In this document: piece by piece, positions 1 through 13,281 of the stretch
Numbering within the stretch: the first letter of the stretch is position 1
How the letters are laid out: each line of letters begins with the position of its first letter
Assembly: GCF_037975245.1 (NCBI RefSeq)
Contig: NC_092568.1
Location: 31,776,501-31,840,500, forward strand
Direction: 5' to 3'
Source of the DNA: Apostichopus japonicus
Lineage: Eukaryota > Echinodermata > Holothuroidea > Aspidochirotida > Stichopodidae
DNA: 64,000 nt
Notes under the pieces: model-generated
The model's input: only the letters and a program-made list of their open reading frames with translations
Databases searched by the model: none
Told to the model about the DNA's origin: nothing
Position numbers and translations under genes: made by a program

Positions 1-240
1 TTTGATTTAAATTATAGAAATATCTCAAACCTTGTTCTGCTCAGTTGCCATTTTTCACTCTGATGTTGCCCTATACATTCACGAAAAATATCCAACAAAA
101 GTTAAATTTCAAAACGGTTATTTAAATTCATACGGCAATCCATATCAACATTGTTCTACGACGTTGGTCATTGTCTTATCAGCTACCACAGCAGGTTTGT
201 CTTGGTCACGGTGTCGAGAGCCAACAAATTGGGATAACAT

Positions 241-707
241 TCTTACAAGTATATGTGATAGGACAGGCACATATAATAGTATATGTGATAGGACAGGCAC
301 ATATACGAGTATATGTTATAGGACAGTCACATATACGTGTACATGTTATAGGACAGTCACATATACGAGTATATGTGATAGGACAGGCACATATACGAGT
401 ATATGTTATAGGACAGGCACATATACGAGTATATGTTACAGGAAAGGCACATACAGGTATATGTTATAAGACAGGAACATATACTAGCATAAGTTATAGG
501 ACAGGCACATATACGAGTACATGTTATAAGAAAGGCACATATACTAGTATATGTGATAAGATAGGACAGGCACATATACGTGTATATGTGATAGGATAGG
601 ACAGGCACATATACGTGTATATGTTATTATATGACAGGCACATATACTAGTATATGTTATAGGACAGGCATAAGCAAGAATGTGTTATAGGACAGGCACA
701 TATACAA
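241..707. repeat. 30-bp minisatellite, about 15 units
   Basis: About fifteen head-to-tail units of roughly 30 bp, each built on the words GATAGGACAGGCACATATAC and GAGTATATGT. Units vary by point changes and small length differences. ACATATAC and GTATATGT are reverse complements, so each unit can form a small hairpin. The unit length is a multiple of three, so open frames of 80-145 codons run through both strands. These are low-complexity by-products, not genes. Confidence 0.93.
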
Positions 708-2679
708 ACAAACAAAAAACAGGCAAATAACAGCTCCCTTCAAAGCTTTCTTTAAAAGAAGTAGATGAGCTTTGGTAATTGTCATACATTTCCCTTCCTG
801 ATGAGATGATTAAATGCCACTATTATGTGATTACAAGGTTTAACATCTACAAGATTTATGTCAGAGAGTCGAGGAGGTACAATCATAAATGAAAGGTTTC
901 TGGACCCTTTCTGCTTTCATGTTATCACACATCAGCACACAGTTTGTAATAAATTATTTAATATTTGTTGATAACATAAAGAAACATTTATGACAAAGTT
1001 TTAGAAATTAGTAAAAACATGAGAGTAGTTTTTTTTCCCACCTTATCACACTTCATAAGTGATTTTTCAAAGAAACTTTGCATTCAGAGTTGTGGAATGA
1101 AGGAAAAAAGAAGAAAAAAAAGAAAACATTTGTGATACTTGTAATACTTTTGCTATAATATGGTTTTTAAGATACACAAATTTGGATCAACTTCTAACAA
1201 AACTTAAAAAGCCTTTGTTGATTTCCACATAAATAAAAGCAAGCTGAAATTCTACCACTACCCCTCCCCTCCCCAAGAAATGAGAAATAACATCAAACAG
1301 AAAGGAACAGCTTCTCTGTTTATTGTTTAAAGAGAAAGAGATACTGTGTAAAGTCTGAATGCATCTGGATAAACAGTGACATTAATTTTAGTCAACATAT
1401 ATCCTCTGCAAGTCAATACAAAAGTCAATACAATCTGCTCACTATTGGTCAATGTCAGGGCGGGTTTCTGACAACTGGAGATATCTTTATGACATATGTG
1501 TGCCTAACCTACACAAAAAATATGATTATGATCTTTACAATCTATAACACCCCCCCCCTCCCTGCCGAACCCAATAACCCTGTCCCAATAAATGCTCTTA
1601 CACTAGCCACAATATCGATCTATTCTGTATAAGCAAATAGTTGAAGATTTGACTGCAGTAAGCAACAAACTATTATCACAGGGCTATAGAGATGCCTTTG
1701 GGTTAGTGTTAACCAGACATGCCCTTCTTCTTCCAGACATGATTGGCACCACAAGTATAGAAATATTAAGTTTCCTACATTCCCTGTCCAGCCATAGCGT
1801 ATATTCATATTTATTTGGCACATTTTAAGTCTTCAAGACTCGCCGCTGTTTACATACTCTTGCCAAAGAGAAATGGTTAATCGATCACACAGAGCTCATA
1901 GAAAATATAATATGTCCCTCGAATTCAAGAAACCTCACACAAAGGAATCGCTTCAACTTCAATTATGCATGAACTAAACTTGTAAACTTTCTCCAAATTT
2001 AGCTTCAAAGAATGGTAAGCCCTTTTCTATTTCTAACTTACCTTTATAAAAATTAAGATTTGCGTCCCATATCCTGCAAACTCATGTCTACCTTCCTGAA
2101 AACCCTTTTAAAGAAATTGCCATTCCTAAACAGACCCTTTGGCTTTACTGTTGTAACTGAATACACTGTTGGGTTTCTGGTTCAGAAAGTTCAGTTTTAG
2201 CTGTGTATAACAACAGGATTAAAACCAAGCTCCAGGATATATGTAAAATACATCAAGAAAAGCTGCTCTTAACTCTTATAGTGCTAACAATCTGAAGTCA
2301 AAATAGATTCCAACATTGCCATCCAGCAATTCTTAAATTTCAGATAAATTCTTGCACACCAAAGGTACTTGTTGTTTTGTGTTTTGTATCTGAAAGCTGC
2401 TATCGCACAAAGTTGGCTTGCACCATGTGAGATGTCTGTTGATACCACCAGACACGTGTTAAGAGTGTGAAGAGGGATGCAACAAATGACCAGTAGATGC
2501 TGAAGGCAAATAAAGGCTTTGAATGCGATGTAGAGCCAAACAACACAACTTCTTAACTGTCTTTTTCTTCAGTTTTTAAAGCAGAGGAAACGTAGTTCAA
2601 CTCAAGAGGATAGCATAGTTTTAGCTTTAAAAAAAAAGGAAAAGAAGAAAAAATTTCTGGTACATTTTGTGATGAGATT
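708..2679. other. 3' flank of RTRAF, no gene seen
   Basis: AT-rich sequence without a convincing reading frame. As the minus-strand continuation of RTRAF it should contain that gene's 3' UTR. A minus-strand AATAAA (plus-strand TTTATT) near 1,318 is one possible poly(A) signal, but no cleavage site can be fixed from sequence alone. Short C-runs occur near 1,260 and 1,552. Confidence 0.4.
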
Positions 2680-5600
2680 TCATCTTCCGACCTTTCCTAA
2701 CCTCTGATCTGTCTTAGGATTGGCCGTAATTCTCTGAACGCAGACGATGGCTTCATTTATTTTTGTTTGGAGGTCTCTTAGCTCTTGTATGTGTAACAGT
2801 CTCAAAATACAGGATGCATTATTTATTACCTCATCTGTGAAAAGCAGCAAAAAACAGAGAAATGAAAATAACATTATTCTGTGAATGATTTCAAAATAAA
2901 AAGCAATACTTAAGTTGATTCTGAAGTTGTGCTAGCACTTCTAATTAGAAGTATAACCAGAAAGCCTGAAGTGTTTGTGATTCCTTGCCAAATAATTTGC
3001 TCAAAATTCCACTTAACTATCTGATTAATGTAGAGGAAGTGAGTTAAATTTGTCAAAGAATTTATCAACCAATTAATTCACTGGTAAGGACTTTTACAAG
3101 GTCTTCCTATGTGAAATATAGACACATAGATGTTCTACATATGAGTAAGTGGACATTTTCTTTGACCAATCTTGAGCTAGCAAATCACCTTTGCCACCAT
3201 TAAATATGATACATTTTGGGCGGGGGGTGGGGGTGGGGGAGGGGATAGGGGGTGTATGTCTTTCCCTATCTTGTCTGAGGAGTGAACATGAGATTCATGT
3301 TTTAAAGGAAACTTCACCTCTGGTTTCAAATCCAACTTCATAGTTACTTAGATCAAAATCTTCACCCTGTTGAGAAGAAAAAAGAAAATTCTGGAGTACT
3401 GTACAAAATGGTAAGCATATCACTGTGTTATAAACATCAATTATTTATATCTCCAGATAAAAGATATCAAAAAGAGTAATGATACATTACTATACATGGC
3501 AGCTCAGGGGGTTACGCAGCGTTTGAATTACTTTCAGAAAATGGTATATAACTGTTCAAAGTCTGTAACCTTCAATTTTGGAAAGTCTGTGATCAAATCA
3601 AAATTATGCTATACACCACCTTACTTAAAGTAGAACGATAGTGACAGAAAAAAAATCTCTCATTTTCATATATAATGTAGTTTATATGTTACCAAGCAAC
3701 ATATTTTTTTAATTTTCCAAATAGCACACCGGAAAGTTATAAAAAAGGGAATTAAAACATCGTTTTTTCGTCTCCGTAATTTAGGAATTTGCAAACACTG
3801 CAACGACCTTGAACAGCTCTCAGGTCAGTGAATGACGTCACTGTGATGATCTTTTCTGCTGTGAACTGTTCAGTACGGAGCTGTGCGTGCATTTCGTGTC
3901 AGCACAACTGTTATTTTCCGGCGTAATCTTCAAGACATAAATAGATAATGAATATCATGGTGTTTCTTGATTTCTTCACCACGTGTTTACAAGTTTTTTT
4001 ACGAAATTTGCGGCGATTTCGCAACGATTTCCCAATATCTGAAGGGGTAACTCGCAAGCTGACCCAAAGTAACGTAAATCTCAAGATCACGTTTTTGGCG
4101 GGTTTTATACAGAGTGATGTATGAATGTGCTCACTTACCAGTCAAACTGGCACAATAACAATAGTGATGATAGTCTCAAACGTAGTTTAGTATAACATCC
4201 GAAAGAAAATCCAAAGTTCAAAACTAAGTAGATTCGCCTGTATGCACTAGGCCTACTGTAAATCATAAACGTTCCTTGTTCCGTGCGTCATTAAATCCAA
4301 CACAAAGGTTTCATTGAGCTTGAAAAACAACCGCATTTGAACTCAATCGAGTAGACTCAAGGGCGGCGGAACCGGGGGAGGGGGCACAGGGGGCACGTGC
4401 CTCCCCACTTTTCCTCGGGTTAAAAATGTGCCCTTTTTCTACATAAAAATTGAGGTATCTCAAGTTAGCAAGAGGCCAGGGAACCAGAATGAACACTCGG
4501 GAAGGGCCGTTTCCGGCCATCTGAGGGCATTGAAAAACCAAAAATTTTCTTGTACGCTCCGCGCCAACTGATGGTGGCGCTCCGCTCAGATAGTCGTGCA
4601 TTCAACTTTGCAAATCCTTGCTACGCCCCTGACTTTTAATGAATTTCTGAGGGTCAAACTCAAAGCTATTTCGAATGGAAAAAATTTGTTAAGATATTAA
4701 CAAGAAATAAACTCTAATTCGGAAGTTCCTACATTAGCAACTAGCATGATTTCACCTCATTTTGTCTCAAAAGAAAACTTGTTTCCTGTTTCCCAATTTG
4801 CACATTGGATATTGCAGTGCTATTATGCATATTTTCCTTGAGGGTGGGGGGGGGGAGGGTGGCGGGCGTTGATGGAGTGATGTGTATACGCAAATAAGAT
4901 AATACAATAAGAGTTATAAAGGGTACTAAATATCAGGCTGCATCAGTCCAATCGAATTTCTGCAAAGTGACCTTCGACGTCGGTGCCCCCCCCAGATTAA
5001 AAGTGCTTCCGCCGCCCTTGCGAGTAGTTAGTCTAGCTCGAACAATTTTCTCACTACATGCAATGCCTATTGCGTTTATTCACATGCATGTCTCGTGGTT
5101 TGGGCTTCAGGAGGAATCGTATTCTAGCCCAACTTCACGTAGGTCCGCAAATGGTACTTTCACACTGTGCAAACATAAGTGACAGTGTGCGCTACCGTAA
5201 GTAATACACGATGTTTTGTTTCGCTCGAGCATACACACATTTCCTATTCGTATTACATAGTGGTTTGGAGGGTATGAACACATCTCTGCCCAAAAAAACT
5301 CTGCCTAAGCGACGTCCATGCCCCAATTGAAATTTGCACGTGGATTCTCTCCTCACATAGTCATTAGGTTGTTCACGTCTGACATGTCTTCCAGTTCGAT
5401 CCAACACTTACTGTTGCATTTATCGGGATATATATAAATAATGCGGCATAAAAGCATCAATCTTTCAAACTGTTTTTACTTTAGTGACCTTGCCACACGC
5501 AAATTTCAATTGGGCCCGAGATGGCTCTATGACCGATTATTCCGTAATTTACATTGGGGCAGTCGGCTTCACTAAAACGACAAGTAAAAGCAGAAACAAT

Positions 5601-8600
5601 AACACCTTATTAAAATTAGACCGTTAAATGTCTCACGCAGTGTATCAAATCTCCTCTCTGCATGGTTTAGGTTGTTTGTCGAGTCCAATATAGAGTAGGT
5701 TGCAACTAAACTTACACACTAAGTGCACACTGCTGAAGTACACTACGCCGAGCTCACTTTGTTATCATCATAATGACATCACATGTCACTGTAGATCACG
5801 TGATCATCATATCGCTGTTCGCGAAAAGCCCAATTTTTGTTTAAAAAATCAACGAGTTTAGGAATTTTTTTTAAGCCTTTCCCAACATCGGATTGACTTG
5901 AAATTTCACATGTGTAATATGGAAACCAACTAGAATACTCTTGAATAAAATCGTATTTTTTCGTCGATGCTGAAAAATCACTATCGTTCATCTTTAATTT
6001 GGAAGAGATATAATCTAACCAGTATATCTTCCAAAGTTTGACAGATATTTTAGGGCAAATTCTTGTTACTCTCATTTACAATTTCAGTTGCATTCATAAA
6101 TTAGATTTACTTTGAATAAAAAAAAATAAGAATGATTTGCATCTTGCATGACTTTTACCTCTTCCATTACTGCTGATTGAGCCTCTTCTGATAACCTATC
6201 TTTAACAAGGAGGCTCACTGCTTGAAGGGTAGTGATAGGGTCATAGTGCTCAGGTATCTTTAGCAAATGGCATATTGATAACAGCCCTGCTTTGAAATCA
6301 GCTGAATTTACTGGGAATCAAAATAAAGCAAAAATTAAACAATGTCGAAGCACATCACCACTTCGTTATTATTATAATAATTATTATAATTAATGAAATG
6401 ACACAAAAGACTTAAACTATTGAAGATATGATTCATGGGTGAGTGTATTTAGGTACTGTGACCTACACTGCCACCTTCAAAGCTTTTTCTCCAGTACTCC
6501 CCCCCCCCCAGCAGGAAATTAGGCATCTTTTATAGAGTTGCAAATGACACAATACAATACATTGAATGTGAGGGACGAACTTGAATGGATTAAAACTGTG
6601 GAGAACTTTTTATAATATTAGCAAATTACCATTACCAGACTGACGGGTCTCAAATGATATGGACATTGCATACTGTAGTTTGGTCAGGTATATGCCAGTG
6701 CAAAAATGATACTTGGATGATTATTATGAATGATATTATGAAATTATGATATTATGAAATTATGATATTATGAAATTATGAATGATATCATCGATAAATA
6801 AATGAAGGACACGACATTAGTGAATATAATAAGCAGATTATTGTTTACCATCTAACTGAGCAAAAGGATCGTCAACAGCATCGCTATTCGAACTAGTGAC
6901 TTTCTGCGAAGTGTTATACTTCTCCACTGTTGAAAAGGGGCACAATATAAGAAGGTATTTGTACATCAAAGAATAATAATTTATTTTGCATACGAATTAG
7001 AATGACATGGAATTAGACAATGGAAATACAAAGCATACGGCAAATGAAAATTTAAAGCATACTTATAATTAAAGCATACTTTTTTTGTTTCAAGCTATTA
7101 ATCACATCACACATTTTAACTGCTTTTGCACAGTTGGTATTTTGTGATGTTACAAAAGGACTACATGAATCAATCCCCCCCCCCCTGCACCCCCCCAAAA
7201 AATCAATAAAGTGGTAAATTGGCAACCTTTCAAAAAATTGTAACTTAGGACATACCATTTTCACCGTAATCAGTTCGAACAGCAACTCCTAACAGCCAGT
7301 CACATAAAGTCTTCCTATTCGATCGATCCACTGTGCATTCAAGGTCGTCTAAATACTATTAAAAAGAAATAAAAGAAACAAATGCGGGGAATAATTTATT
7401 GCAACATGGTCACATTGCTACATCAGTTCGGAGATAACATTTGTTGTTCATATACACCATAGTATTTGATTAGTGACAAAATTTCAGAGCCTTCAAGAGT
7501 GCTACACGAAAAAAAGGGAACACTAAGTTATTCCCTGAAAGATAAAGAAATTATTAAGTGCAGAAAAATTGAAATCAGAGCTCAAGCTTAAAGGGTTACA
7601 ACAAAGCAGAACTTGTGTAAGAACAAATAGCCCATATAGGAATTTCTTACAGCAGCTTCTCTTTATTAATTAACTTTCATATCTTTTCCACACAGGAAAC
7701 AAAAATCACATCAATGTATATCATTAATTTCATCTTTTGGTTTCCTTTTATACAGAAAATTTCAAATATTCTTAAACCAGATGAACATGTTTCTAATACT
7801 TTTGGCAGTAATGGTATTTAGAATGGAATCATTATTTTCTCCTTACTATTTTAACCTTCATTTATTGACAAAGAAAATTTAGTTCATTTGGTTTACGTAC
7901 TTATTTGAAATGACAATTATCTGTGATGTTATTGTGAGTGATATTACCTGATAGGTTTTGATATATTATACTTGCTGGATAGTACTATTAGTCACCAAAT
8001 CTTCATAGCTTCATTATTTCATGTGATAGGCTTTATATAGAAAACATCAACTAAAAATATTGCATGCTGCTAAGTCTGTACACACTTCCTATTGACTAGG
8101 ATCATTAAGTCTGATAGTGTCCTACCTGACTGAACACTTTCGACCAATTTCCAGTGCTGGTGTCCCGGAGTCTTTTTCTGTCTTCAATCTTATACATCCT
8201 AATCTTCTGATCTTCCAGCCAAACTATTAAGTTACGCCACTGCTGCTCATCTGAAGAAGGAAAAAAAAGTACATCCTATTATGAACATTATTACACACCT
8301 TAAATAGAAATCAGTTTCAACAGAGACAGAAGAATGTGGGAGCCTTTGGAGTATGCAGACGAGTGACAAATTTAAAACTTTCGTCGGCCTAAAACTAAAA
8401 TTCATGCAAATTTCTATAATTTATTTCTCTAAGTAGGCCTAGACAATAAGTTACAGGTTAACTGTTACTTTCTGAAGTGGTGTAGAATTGTCTTAATAAG
8501 TCTAACAAATAGTAGTCTGTCAAGACTCTCAGACTTTATTGCCATATATATGTTGATAAAATAGTATTAGTCAGGATAGGTAACACAGTAATGAAAAATG

Positions 8601-10210
8601 TCAATTTCTTGTTTTTGTCAAAATTTCAGTTAAGCATTAAATAAACTTATCATTACCACAGTTAAACAAAATAGATGATTCCTACGATAACATTCCCAAT
8701 TTCCCTGAATGTTTATCACCTAAAACAATTTTCCAAATATGCAATGTCAAATGTAAAACAAGAAACTGACACATTATTTCTTGTGTGAAGTATTTTGAAT
8801 GGAACTTCAAATTCAACAACCAATAATCAATATTTTACAAAATAGGTGGTATAGCATCATCCAGTTACACTACAGTATATGTTGCCAAAAATGCTAGCAC
8901 TTTATCGCCGTTGAATACTATGATTTAGAGGGGCCACTTTTGTGTGCACGTATGGCTAAATGCACTGGCTACTAGTGAAATAACACGCACTTCTGTGATT
9001 TCATTGTAAAAATTTAACTGTAAAATTTGCAGTTCCAAGGATTGGAATACTCTTATGGCTAGGAAAACAACTTATTCGATATTCCTACACAATATTAAAG
9101 GCATTGAAGACTAGCCCCAAACCGAGTGCTGTGCTCTGAAAAAGTTAACTTTCCGTTGCTTGCAAGTGAAGTTTTCTTCTTGTCGCTACAAAATGCAGAC
9201 AGTAATGAAACGTAATACCTTGCTATCTTTTATCTAGACCTGAGATGTCCATGGCTGCTATGCACACTGTGTTGTGGGTAATGACCGAAGCTGTATGTAT
9301 TGACTGTACACTAGTGTTTAATAACAGACGGCAGCAAGCTGTGTGCGTATTTTCTGGGATCAATGTGGTGTCTAACACTTCTGTTACACCTCAATCGAAA
9401 CTAGGTCAGATTACCGGCATGAAACTTTTCTTTCTGCACGAGTCTTCACACCCTTTAAGTCTCAAAATGAAAAACTTAATCTTAACTAATCATGGCACTA
9501 AACTTGCCAACATGTTTTGCATTATTGAGACCCTGTCTTTCTTATTGCTTGAATACCATCAGAGTGTCATTCTAGGAATGGTTCTTTTACTAGCGACAAG
9601 ATTACGACCTTCAGTCACAAATCTGATACCATATTGAAATTCTGGTCAACCACACAACTAATTCTAATTAGCATTGAGTAACAGCAATTAATACTTATTT
9701 GGCAATGTCAGTTTTTGGTTCGCCTACCTATCCAGCTACATAGTACTAGTGTTTAGCCCTAGTAGTAGTCTTAGGCTAGTTTCAAATGTATTCTTCTAGT
9801 ATTCTACTAGAATCACACAATGCTATAACGATAAACCACTGTACACCAGTTCCACGAAACAAACGTGTTAAAGCTAATTTAGGTCTAAGAATAGAATGCA
9901 AAAATATTCTAGTGTATGAAAACTATGACTCTTCCGATTAATGCGAAATCAATTTGGGCTGAGTATGTTGAGCTAGCGGTTCAAATATTATACTGCACGA
10001 TTATCTGTCTTAACTTCGGCCTAGCTAGCCCTTAGAAGTAAACTTAATAACATTAACAAGCAGACATGTTGTTAGGCTAAGACAAAAGTTAGGCCTAGCC
10101 TACGTAATTTGCATCTACGTTTCCCTACAGTAATTTTTGAAATAACTGTTACCTTGCAGATTGATATCTGTTTTGTGGTAACCAAGGGCTCTGAATTTTC
10201 TTCTGAACAT
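2680..10210 (-). CDS. RTRAF: RTRAF (C14orf166/hCLE) orthologue, RNA transcription, translation and transport factor
   Basis: Seven coding exons with GT-AG borders and matching phases: 10210-10153, 8250-8126, 7355-7256, 6926-6849, 6310-6159, 3366-3318 and 2834-2680, totalling 717 nt or 238 aa (human about 244). The start MFRRKFRALGYH, the block NLIVWLEDQKIRMYKIEDR, the central DWLLGVAVRTDYG, VNSADFKAG and the end LRLLHIQELRDLQTKINEA...DPKTD-like...RLGKVGR follow human RTRAF closely. In vertebrates this small helical protein joins the tRNA-splicing ligase complex (RTCB, DDX1, FAM98, ASHWIN) and RNA polymerase II and RNA-transport complexes, in nucleus and cytoplasm. The least conserved part is residues about 95-118, between exons 3 and 5. 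Introns are AT-rich. Intron 5 (3,367-6,158) holds a hAT-like element and an unidentified 98-codon frame, and intron 6 holds a G-rich tract. The exon chain comes from homology and splice sites without transcripts. Confidence 0.94.
3217..3256 (+). other. G-rich tract able to form a G-quadruplex
   Basis: At least five runs of four to six G occur within 40 bp (GGGCGGGGGGTGGGGGTGGG and onward), which meets the usual G-quadruplex pattern. It lies in an RTRAF intron on the strand opposite the transcript, so the RNA would be C-rich and any quadruplex would be in the DNA. Similar short G-runs near 4,840 and 22,080 are less regular. Confidence 0.55.
4358..4631. mobile_element. hAT-like non-autonomous element, worn
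   Basis: GC-rich island in AT-rich surroundings with ends CAAGGGCGGCGG and, inverted, CAGGGGCGTAGC. It carries GGTGGCGCTCCGCTCAGATA (4,573-4,592) and the block around GGGCCGTTTCCGGCCATC, both shared with elements at 24.4, 54.3 and 59.9 kb. I could not find an 8-bp target duplication, so it is probably older or its ends are eroded. It lies in RTRAF intron 5. The 96-codon frame across it is incidental. Confidence 0.6.
6728..6786. repeat. 16-bp AT-rich microsatellite
   Basis: About three and a half copies of ATGATATTATGAAATT in the RTRAF intron between exons 4 and 5. No coding or regulatory role is visible. Confidence 0.8.
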
Positions 10211-13200
10211 TTCCCCGATACCGTCAACTACCCCTCTTTGTCAGTGTAATGCAGTCTTATTTTGACCGGTATTGGAGTAATGCAGGAGCTGTTCATCAAG
10301 TGCAGTTGGAAGGTGGCATACTCCTATTAGAGTCCATATCAGTCCGCACGAATATTATCCTACCTCAGGAAAAGTGCCAAAATGCAGATATTATGATATA
10401 TATTATGATATATGTTATCAATCAGGATCTGTTTTTTTATGTGTCTTGCATGTTTAAGGGCATGAATGGAAGTACATGTGGTGCAACAGTTGGGTCAATT
10501 CAGGCAATGTTAGTCCCCTCTAGGCCTCCCAGGAGCAGCGCCCAGAAATTGTTTACCCTACTGAGGTTTGTTTACAAGTGACGAAAAATTCAGGCTCTAA
10601 TAGCAAAAACTCAGCACGGTCATGATATGAAAAATTGATGGTACCATGAAATGCCAACTTGTCAGCTATCCAGTGATGGATAGCATTTAGCTAGTGGGAA
10701 CTTCTATCTTGACTTAACACCACATTACTTTTGTGATTTAGAATGTAAATCAATGGGGCTTTTAATGGCGTATGCTACCAGCAATGCTACTAACTCACCG
10801 GTGGTATGAAAACAATTGAGGACCACGAACACGGACAAATGTCCCGTATACGATACAGTAGCTTGTGCTTGTAGCCGGTCCCGTAACAACAACCATGTTG
10901 CAACTACCCAAACTACCCAACCAAACCAAACCAAACTAAAATTGCAGGTCAAACATCACCGCTATGACAGCAATGACGACAGGAAAGGTGAGCAGAAGTA
11001 ACGATGGTGGGGAATTTGTTCCACAAGAAATCAATGAAGTCCTGTCTGTTGGGTAGAAGGGGTTGAGTAAGGTCCAAGTCTTTTTCCATCTCATCAGTCA
11101 CATCTTGGCCCTACCCCATCCCCACCCATGCTACTCTTACTGCCCCACCTCAATCTTCAACCTTTCCACCTACCTCACCCACTCCATCCTCCCTAGTAAT
11201 CTTTTCCAATATATTCCTGCTCTTCCCCACCCTGCTGCTCTCCCCAACCCAACCCTCTCCCTCACCCTACCATTTTCCTCCTCCAAAAATGGGGGAAAAT
11301 AGCCCAACTGAGTGTCTTTCTTTGGTAGCTGAAGTTTTATTTGGGTAATACACCAGTGGTCACCAGATGCATTTGACTCTACTGTGGGACTATTGGTTTC
11401 CCCATACTTATGAAAGATTGGACATCTGTTTTGTGTCATTTTAGTTCACTGTCAGGAAGCAGCACTTTAAAATGCCACCTCAACCAAAAAGAAACAAAAT
11501 AAAAACCAGTACAAGCATATTTCTTTATGTAAATTGTTTATTACTAACTTGATTGCTTTTAATGAGCAGGCAGTCAAGCTTCAGATAGAGGATACAAACT
11601 ATACTCTCTGGTATGCATCACCATACTCTTCGAATAAAATTACCAACTAATACTACAGGCAGGCTCAGTAGCACAATTTACATCATAGCAAAATGATATA
11701 CAGCTTATTGGAATATTTCTAAGAATTAATATCTTGGCTTGATGGAAGGAATACGCTCAGTGCTTTTGTAACTTTTTCTTTTTCAATTAATGTTTTAAAA
11801 TTAAATTGCTAATATGAACAGTATATGGATTTCCATATAAAAGTCGGGCAGTAACACTTACAAACAACCTTCTGAGAAAAAGCTGTACATACAACTAACT
11901 GTACACTAAATGTTTTAAGGTCAGCAGCAAAGTTCTACAAAGAAAGCTCTACACTTCCATGAACACTTACTACCAAATACCAGGTTACATTTGTTTGGAT
12001 ACCTTTTACCAATGTTGCAGACAAGTAGTTTTATCCTAATACATTTGAGTGCTACTAACCGAGTTCAAGTACAGAATAATGAGCAAACTCCTAGAGTAGC
12101 AAGTGGTATTGACCCCAACCCCCCCCCCCTCCCCCAAACAAATGCATGTCCCCAGTCGATAAGTAGAACTATATGTTTGGGGCCATTTCCTTATTGTAAA
12201 TACATTTCTACCAAAGTCAGCAAAATCATTTCAAATTGACGAGGAAATAAAGGCATTTACAGTGCAAGGATTTTCACTGTAGAGGAGGAACTGATTAGAA
12301 ATGAACTGAACATATCAGGCAAGCATAGTATTGCACACATGAAAAACTCACAGAAAAGATGTGTCATGATAGCAAAATGCATTACTATAGCACAGTTGTC
12401 ATTCAGTTAATATATATTATTTTCCAAACAGCCATTTCCAAGCTTAATTTAGCACATTTGTATCATGCTTTATCACCAATATTTATTGATAGTCATCATG
12501 ATTTTTAGTGCCAAGGATAAGATCTGTTAATCATTAAAGAATGACATCAGCTGTTAGACCAGTGGGTATTACAACTAATAATATATGCAACAAGTTATTG
12601 TGTTAAAGTCTATTAGCACCAGTATGGATAGATCTTTGTTTGTATAATTTGCATATATTATTAAATGAAGAACTTATGACAGAGATTGCTTTCTGTTATA
12701 TCCCACGAAAGTATTTTGCATGTTGAATTTACTACGTCCACTAACATTTCATAAATGTGGACTGGAGATATACTGAATATACATATCAGTACACTCTGGC
12801 CTTTCTCATTACTGACAGGAGATTGCAATTTATTCTCTATCAGTGGAGAAGCTAAATTTTATGCCCATGTCCTTGACATCAAATGGTGGATGATAAAAAC
12901 AAATTAATCAATGATCAATTTGTGAGCAACTGTTGCAAGATGATCTAATTAAGATTTCTATTAGACTGAAATTATAAATGAGCTTAAACATAGATCTTGT
13001 ATAAAATCGATCTTATTTTACAACCTGATCAATTGCAGTATAACACAGATCTGGGAGGATGCAACCAGTGACTTTTTCCTGTGATTCTTTTTGCACATTA
13101 AATCTCAACTGCATTTTCATAAATTTTATATTCTGTAACTGAAGACCCCATAATTACACTTCTCACTTTTAAAGCTTTCAGATTGAAGGCACCTCATGTC

Positions 13201-13243
13201 CAGGTTCAAAGGCAGCTCTGCTATGTATGAAGAGCTGGTTAAA
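10211..13243. other. intergenic region between RTRAF 5' end and RNF8 3' end
   Basis: Contains the RTRAF promoter side and, from about 11,109, the left part of segmental duplication copy A. A pyrimidine-rich C/T tract at about 11,106-11,285 recurs in copy B at 15,594-15,775. The plus-strand frame 10,249-10,581 (110 codons, ATG start) matches no family I know and lacks splice or composition support, so I do not call it. The right end should include the RNF8 3' UTR (minus strand). Confidence 0.45.
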
Positions 13244-13281
13244 TCAGTTTGGACATCCATTGGCCCAGTGTCCTCTCATTC
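13244..13281 (-). CDS. RNF8: RNF8 zinc-knuckle terminal exon
   Basis: 38-nt terminal exon after a TTTGTTTCAG acceptor. Joined in phase to the acidic exon it reads [12 protein letters not shown] and stops, completing C-x2-C-x4-H-x4-C ([14 protein letters not shown]). This spacing is the retroviral-type CCHC knuckle also found in many cellular nucleic-acid and protein binding factors. The exon is too short for ordinary ORF calling. Correct acceptor, phase, knuckle spacing and stop together make chance unlikely. Confidence 0.82.

Noticed and set aside
5779-6075. 98-codon minus-strand frame in RTRAF intron 5
   Set aside because: Has fairly protein-like composition but no known motif and no phase-compatible splice sites into RTRAF. 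More likely an old repeat.
9104-9130. Left end of a MITE (TTAAAGGCATTGAAGACTAG)
   Set aside because: Resembles TTAA-type ends, but no inverted partner was found in the window.
9245-9637. 130-codon plus-strand frame in RTRAF intron 1
   Set aside because: Antisense inside an intron, no family match, no supporting signals. Possible chance frame.
10249-10581. 110-codon plus-strand frame beside the RTRAF start
   Set aside because: ATG start but no recognisable motif, no splice or poly(A) context, and it overlaps the RTRAF promoter area.
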